Translations under genes and position numbers: made by a program
Notes under the pieces: model-generated
The model's database searches: none
Told to the model about the DNA's origin: nothing
What the model saw: only the letters and a program-made list of their open reading frames with translations
Origin: CAZMGB01 sp964565775
Lineage (GTDB): Bacteria; Chloroflexota; Dehalococcoidia; DSTF01; JALHUB01
Direction: 5' to 3'
Length of the DNA stretch: 64,000 nucleotides
Assembly (NCBI GenBank): GCA_964565775.1
Contig: CAZMGB010000001.1
Span: 192,887-256,886, forward strand
In this document: positions 60,410 through 64,000 of the stretch, in pieces
Numbering within the stretch: position 1 is the stretch's first letter
Layout: every line of letters begins with the position of its first letter

Positions 60410-60722
60410 GACGACGCCTCCTGCGTTATTGGTGCTGTCTATCGCTGCGCTCTAGAAACACCTATCGGGATTATACCACGGGGCGCGTACTCGGCGCGGC
60501 GGGAAGGGAGTCGGCGGGCGCTATGAACGGTCGAAAGCCGTGCCGTTCGCAGATGGGAGCGCGGTCGCCAGCGAAGTGGTTCTCACTGGAGAGACCTGGA
60601 GGTCTGGTTCTCGCGCCGGAGCACGGCGGCGGCGGCCACTGAACCCTCGCGTGCTTTGCCAATGCGGACGCGAGGGGTAGGATAGGAGCCAAGGCCGCCA
60701 GAAGACGCCACTGGAGGGAAGA
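60410..60722. other. Regulatory gap between LysR and GNAT genes
   Basis: No gene is supported. It holds the lysR promoter (see next entry) and a small palindrome, AGACCT-GG-AGGTCT (60592-60605), similar to a CAGACCT palindrome near 51668. No LysR-type T-N11-A box could be singled out. Confidence 0.5.
60470..60478 (-). promoter_or_regulatory. Extended -10 promoter of the LysR gene
   Basis: On the minus strand TGG-TATAAT (60478-60470) is an extended -10 element about 60 bases before the GTG start at 60409. No clear -35 was found at 17 bases. Confidence 0.6.
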
Positions 60723-61346
60723 GTGTTGCGAAGTTCGCTTGATAGTGCAGGGCCGGTCCTGCTCGGGCCGGAGCAGATCCAGGAGGCCAGCCGCGTCGTC
60801 GCGGCTGCCTTCGCTGCTGACCCCCCTTGGGTCTACGTCGTGCCCGACCCGGAGCAAAGACGCCGTTCGCAGCTCTGGCTGACCGCCGTAGAGCTCCGCC
60901 TGGCGTTGCCCTATGGCGCGACCTTCACGACCCCTGGTGAGAAGGTTGAGGGTGTAGCGATATTCTTCCCGCCGGGACGCTACCCTCCACCGTTTCTACG
61001 GCAGGCCTGGCTGGCCCGGGCAATGCCACTGCGGCTGCCGCTCCGCTCCATGATCCGCGGGTGGCGAACGATAGCAGTGACGGCGCGGGCTCACCCGAAG
61101 GAGCCGCAGCACTGGTACCTCCATACCCTCGGTGTGTTGCCGGAGCGTCAGCGCCAGGGCATCGGTTCCTTCCTCATGGCACCGGTTCTCGAGCGGGCCG
61201 ACGCAGAGGGGGTGGCCGTCTACCTGGAGACGGCAACGGAGGAGAACGTGGTTTACTACAGGCGCTTCGGCTTCGAGGTGGTGGAGGAGCTTCTGATTCC
61301 CGGCGGCGGGCCGCCGATGTGGACGATGATGCGGCACGCTCGCTAG
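60723..61346 (+). CDS. GNAT-family N-acetyltransferase
   Basis: The 207-residue protein has the acetyl-CoA loop LGVLPERQRQGIGSFLM near residue 139 and VVYYRRFGFEVVEELLIPGG at the end. An N-terminal extension (ASRVVAAAFAADPPWVYVVP) places it in the broad GNAT group with unknown acceptor. It starts at GTG 60723, close after GGAGGGA, or at TTG 60726. Confidence 0.85.
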   Translation: MLRSSLDSAGPVLLGPEQIQEASRVVAAAFAADPPWVYVVPDPEQRRRSQLWLTAVELRLALPYGATFTTPGEKVEGVAIFFPPGRYPPPFLRQAWLARAMPLRLPLRSMIRGWRTIAVTARAHPKEPQHWYLHTLGVLPERQRQGIGSFLMAPVLERADAEGVAVYLETATEENVVYYRRFGFEVVEELLIPGGGPPMWTMMRHAR

Positions 61347-61567
61347 GTGATCCGTCTCACGGCAGCCGCTGTCAGCCTCACGACACGCCGCTGGAGGTGC
61401 GACGGGCTGTGCTCCAGGGGGAGCGTGTTTGTGAGGGCGAGGAAGCGCCTTGGCGTCTTGCGGCGGCCGGTATACTATGGGGGAAGCGCCGGGGGTGGGG
61501 AGCGCGAAGCCAGTGCCGGCCGTGATCGGCGCAGCTCGTCGCCGTATCATCGGCCAGGGGGGAAGCC

Positions 61568-62584
61568 ATGAACGTCAACCTCGTCGCCGTCCAGGCCCGG
61601 CCTCGGCTGGAGGACTACGCCAGCGGCGATGCCTTCCACAGCAAGGTCTCGGCTCTTATGCAGAGGGCGGCGTCGTCGGTTGACCTGAGCCGCCCGTCCC
61701 TGGTTGCCTTCCCGGAGGCCATCGGGCTCTACCTGAGCTTCGTGCCCTTCTACTACGATCGCATCAGGAACTGCAAGACTATTACGCAGGTGATCCTGCG
61801 GGTCATGCCCAGCAACCTGGGGCCGCTGCTGCGCACCGCCTGGAAGCACAAGGTCATCGGCCTCAGGATACCGTTCATTCACACGGCGCTGGAGGCGGAG
61901 AAGATCTACTGGGACGTCTTCTCCAGCCTCGCCCGGGAGTACGGCGTCTACCTGCTGGCGGGCTCCATCTACACGCCACCGATCGAGCACGAGCCGATGA
62001 AGGGCCGCTTCATCCTCGCGCCGCGGGTCCACAACACGTCGTACCTCTTCTCGCCGCGCGGGATCTGCTTGCGACGCATCCCAAAGGTCAACCTGGTGCC
62101 GCCGCTCGAGAACCGGGTAGGGTTCAGCGGTGGCGCCAAGTCGGAGCTCGTGCCCATCGATACGCCCCTCGGCCGAATCGGCATCCTGGTCTGTTTCGAC
62201 GGCTTCCACCGCACCCTGATCGAGCACTACGATGCCCTGGCGTGCGACATCGTCGCCAAGCCGTCCTACAACATGCACCCCTGGAACGCGCCCTGGCCGG
62301 GCAACCCGGAGATCAGCGAGGGCGAGGCGTGGCTGCGCTACGGCCTCTCCAGCCTCATTCAAGGGCGGGAGAACATCCGCTTCGGCGTCAATCCCATGAT
62401 GGTGGGAAAGGTCTTCGACCTGGAGGCTGAGGGCCGCTCTATCATCTCCCGCAACACCGGCCAGCCCGGAGCCCCGCGTGAGGAGACGATCGTGGCGATG
62501 GCCGAGAGGCCGGACGAGGAGGAGATCGTGGCGGCCACGGTAGAGATAGCCGAGGAGCGGCGGCCGCTGACGGCCCCGGCCTAG
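61568..62584 (+). CDS. Nitrilase-superfamily carbon-nitrogen hydrolase
   Basis: The 338-residue protein has the Glu-Lys-Cys triad: SLVAFPEAIGLYLSF near residue 50, ICLRRIPKVNLVPPLENRVG near 175, and GILVCFDGFHRTLIEHYDAL near 215. An insert near residues 60-110 (YYDRIRNCKTITQVILRVMP) is unusual and suggests a specific substrate. It probably cleaves an amide or nitrile, or transfers an acyl group. It ends 21 bases before the saccharopine-dehydrogenase-like gene, so the two are a pair. Confidence 0.87.
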   Translation: MNVNLVAVQARPRLEDYASGDAFHSKVSALMQRAASSVDLSRPSLVAFPEAIGLYLSFVPFYYDRIRNCKTITQVILRVMPSNLGPLLRTAWKHKVIGLRIPFIHTALEAEKIYWDVFSSLAREYGVYLLAGSIYTPPIEHEPMKGRFILAPRVHNTSYLFSPRGICLRRIPKVNLVPPLENRVGFSGGAKSELVPIDTPLGRIGILVCFDGFHRTLIEHYDALACDIVAKPSYNMHPWNAPWPGNPEISEGEAWLRYGLSSLIQGRENIRFGVNPMMVGKVFDLEAEGRSIISRNTGQPGAPREETIVAMAERPDEEEIVAATVEIAEERRPLTAPA

Positions 62585-62605
62585 GAGAACACAGAGGACA
62601 GAGCG

Positions 62606-63730
62606 ATGAAGGTAATTGCCCTGGGCGGGGCTGGCGACATGGGCCGTCGCGCGGTGGCCGACCTGGCGCTGCAACCGGACGTTCAGGAGCTTACGGTCGC
62701 AGACTACAACAGCGACGCGGCGCGCAGGCTCTCCGTCGAGCTGGGAGGCCCCCCGCACGTAGCCCCTCTGCGGGTCGACGCCAGCAACCACAGCGCCCTG
62801 GTGAACTCGCTGCTCGGGCACGACGTCGCCTTCAGCGCCATCGGGCCCTTCTACAGGTTCGAGGCCGCCGTGGCCCGCGCTGCCATCGAGGCCGGCGTTC
62901 CCCTCGTCACGATCTGCGACGACTACGACGGGGCGGAGGAGGTTCTCGGCCTTGACTCGGCGGCAAAGGAGAAGAAGGTCGCCATCCTCACCGGCTGCGG
63001 CTTGTCGCCGGGACTCTCCAACGTCCTCGCCCGCAAGGCGGCCGACCAGCTCGAGCGGGTGGACGCCGTTCACGTGGCCTGGGCGGCGAGCGCCTCTGAC
63101 TCCGAGGGCTACGCCGTCATCCTCCATGTGCTCCACATGCTCACGGGTCAGGTGCCCACCTATCGCGACGGCCAGGCGGCGCTGGTGGCGGCGGGCAGCG
63201 AAAGCGAGCGACTTGAGTTCCCGCAGCCCCTGGGGAAAGTCCGCGTCTTTCACGTCGGCCACCCGGAGCCCGTCACGATTCCCCGCTTCATCGAAGGCGT
63301 GCGCACTGTGACCCTCAAGGGCGGCTTGAGCGAGAACTACCTCTGCAACCTTTCGCGCTGGCTGGCGCGCGCACGCCTCACGGACACGCCCGGCAAGAAG
63401 GACCGTCTGGGGAGGGTCATCAAGTGGACTCTCCCGGCCCTCAAACCTTTCGGCAAGCCCAAGGAGCCTATGAGCGGCGTCAGGGTCGATGCCGTCGGGC
63501 TCAAGGACGGCCAGGAGACGCGCCTGGTCTACAGCGCCGCCGACCACATGAAGAACCTGACCGGCGTGCCGCTGGCCATCGCGACGCTGATGCTGGGTCG
63601 AGGGCAGATCAAGGACGTGGGGGTGCTGGCGCCGGAGGCCTGCATCGAGCCCGACGCCTTCCTGCGGGAGCTTAGGGAGCGCGCGATCAGCGTTTACGAG
63701 GGCGCGGGGCTGAGCAACGTCATCAACTGA
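62606..63730 (+). CDS. Saccharopine dehydrogenase-like oxidoreductase
   Basis: The 374-residue protein starts MKVIALGGAGDMGRRAVADL, an NAD(P) Rossmann site. VAFSAIGPFYRFEAAVARAA and LTGCGLSPGLSNVLARKAAD are typical of the saccharopine dehydrogenase NADP-binding family, and the C-terminus has VDAVGLKDGQETRLVYSAAD. Many members act in amino acid or lipid reductive steps; the substrate here is unknown. It pairs with the nitrilase-family gene upstream. Confidence 0.82.
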   Translation: MKVIALGGAGDMGRRAVADLALQPDVQELTVADYNSDAARRLSVELGGPPHVAPLRVDASNHSALVNSLLGHDVAFSAIGPFYRFEAAVARAAIEAGVPLVTICDDYDGAEEVLGLDSAAKEKKVAILTGCGLSPGLSNVLARKAADQLERVDAVHVAWAASASDSEGYAVILHVLHMLTGQVPTYRDGQAALVAAGSESERLEFPQPLGKVRVFHVGHPEPVTIPRFIEGVRTVTLKGGLSENYLCNLSRWLARARLTDTPGKKDRLGRVIKWTLPALKPFGKPKEPMSGVRVDAVGLKDGQETRLVYSAADHMKNLTGVPLAIATLMLGRGQIKDVGVLAPEACIEPDAFLRELRERAISVYEGAGLSNVIN

Positions 63731-63734
63731 TTGT

Positions 63735-64000
63735 CCAGTGTAGGGGTCGACCTTCGGGTCGGCCGGTGTGGGAGGACTAATGCGGGCGGGTCTGAAGACC
63801 CGCCCCTACGTTTCTTGTGAAGGGCGGTCTCAGATGCCGAAGGCCAGGCTTAAGCCTGGCCTTCGCCCATGCTGATGCTAGCAGGAGCCTCGCAGGGGTT
63901 GAGCATGCTCGACCCCTACACCGCATATGGCGAGTCTCAATTCGAGGGCGGGTCTGAAGACCCGCCCCTACGTTTCTTGTGAAGGGCGGTCTCAGATGCC
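63735..64000. repeat. Dense palindromic repeat block with a 55-bp direct repeat
   Basis: Modules seen are GTAGGGGTCGACC..GGTCGGCC (about 63741-63764), GGGCGGGTCT-GA-AGACCCGCCC (63784-63805 and 63946-63967), GAAGGCCAGGCTTAAGCCTGGCCTTC (63839-63864) and AGGGGTTGAGCATGCTCGACCCCT (63894-63917). A 55-base stretch (63784-63838) is repeated exactly at 63946-64000, where the window ends. No gene is present. Confidence 0.85.

Noticed and set aside
61347..61567. Short plus-strand frame after the GNAT gene
   Set aside because: Starts with GTG directly after the stop, but it is Arg-rich with no motif and overlaps the next gene's ribosome binding region.
61547..63547. 666-codon minus-strand frame opposite the nitrilase-like and saccharopine-dehydrogenase-like genes
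   Set aside because: Antisense artefact; both plus-strand proteins have full motifs.

Overview
The window is GC-rich bacterial DNA with densely packed genes in many short operons and no phage or transposase genes. The gene mix suggests a member of Chloroflexota (Dehalococcoidia-like) or a related deep Terrabacteria lineage. It includes DUF5656- and DUF6391-type membrane proteins, tungstate ABC transport with an aldehyde:ferredoxin oxidoreductase, siroheme-route haem genes, TreT-type trehalose synthases and secreted multidomain proteins. The taxonomic call is inference and only moderately secure.

Left part (1-17.8 kb): a truncated encapsulin-type ferritin-like gene, tRNA-Pro(GGG), a DUF429 protein, a membrane protein and the repair translocase Mfd. 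Then come a MocA-like nucleotidyltransferase, a DinB-SCP2 protein and a three-subunit molybdenum hydroxylase (FAD, 2Fe-2S and Mo subunits). After a MidA-type methyltransferase the coding strand switches to a DUF6391 protein, a short ModE-like regulator, a textbook ModE-type operator and tungstate transporter genes tupABC. The transporter can be linked to the tungsten-type aldehyde oxidoreductase at 54.9-56.6 kb. GDPD and YjbQ genes close the block.

Cell-surface region (18-26.3 kb): the most unusual part. It holds a secreted protein with a roughly 70-residue Cys-flanked module, a beta-helix lipoprotein, and a small secreted ORF broken by one TGA. Next is a signal-peptide-bearing protein that looks like a T4 gp19-type tail-tube subunit. 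Two further secreted proteins each carry two copies of the same Cys-flanked module. One of these is an S8 protease fused to a GH114 (polygalactosaminidase-like) domain. The two genes share an apparently identical 456-bp direct repeat. Together these look like an exported, envelope- or matrix-facing system that I cannot match to a described one.

Middle (26.4-42 kb): tldE and tldD with a vapBC toxin-antitoxin pair between them, two paralogous alpha/beta hydrolases, and glgC with two TreT-like glycosyltransferases, the second of which has lost the EX7E acids. Then come siroheme decarboxylase genes ahbB/ahbA with a radical SAM gene, an eIF2B-like protein, a DHA2 drug exporter and a Nudix hydrolase.

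Right part (42-64 kb): a peroxide-defence block (perR, katA, rubrerythrin, GlpC-like Fe-S protein, DUF3501), dut, a PLP decarboxylase, an MDR dehydrogenase, a hydrolase, a cupin and a CoA-transferase. These are followed by a nucleotidase overlapping a macro-domain gene, the aldehyde oxidoreductase, an AAA+ ATPase, endonuclease IV, a LysR regulator, a GNAT enzyme, and a nitrilase-family protein next to a saccharopine-dehydrogenase-like protein.

Short palindromic repeats of a few related types lie in most larger intergenic gaps. Two repeat-like elements are inserted in frame inside genes (mfd and the FAD subunit). No CRISPR array, insertion sequence or rRNA was seen.
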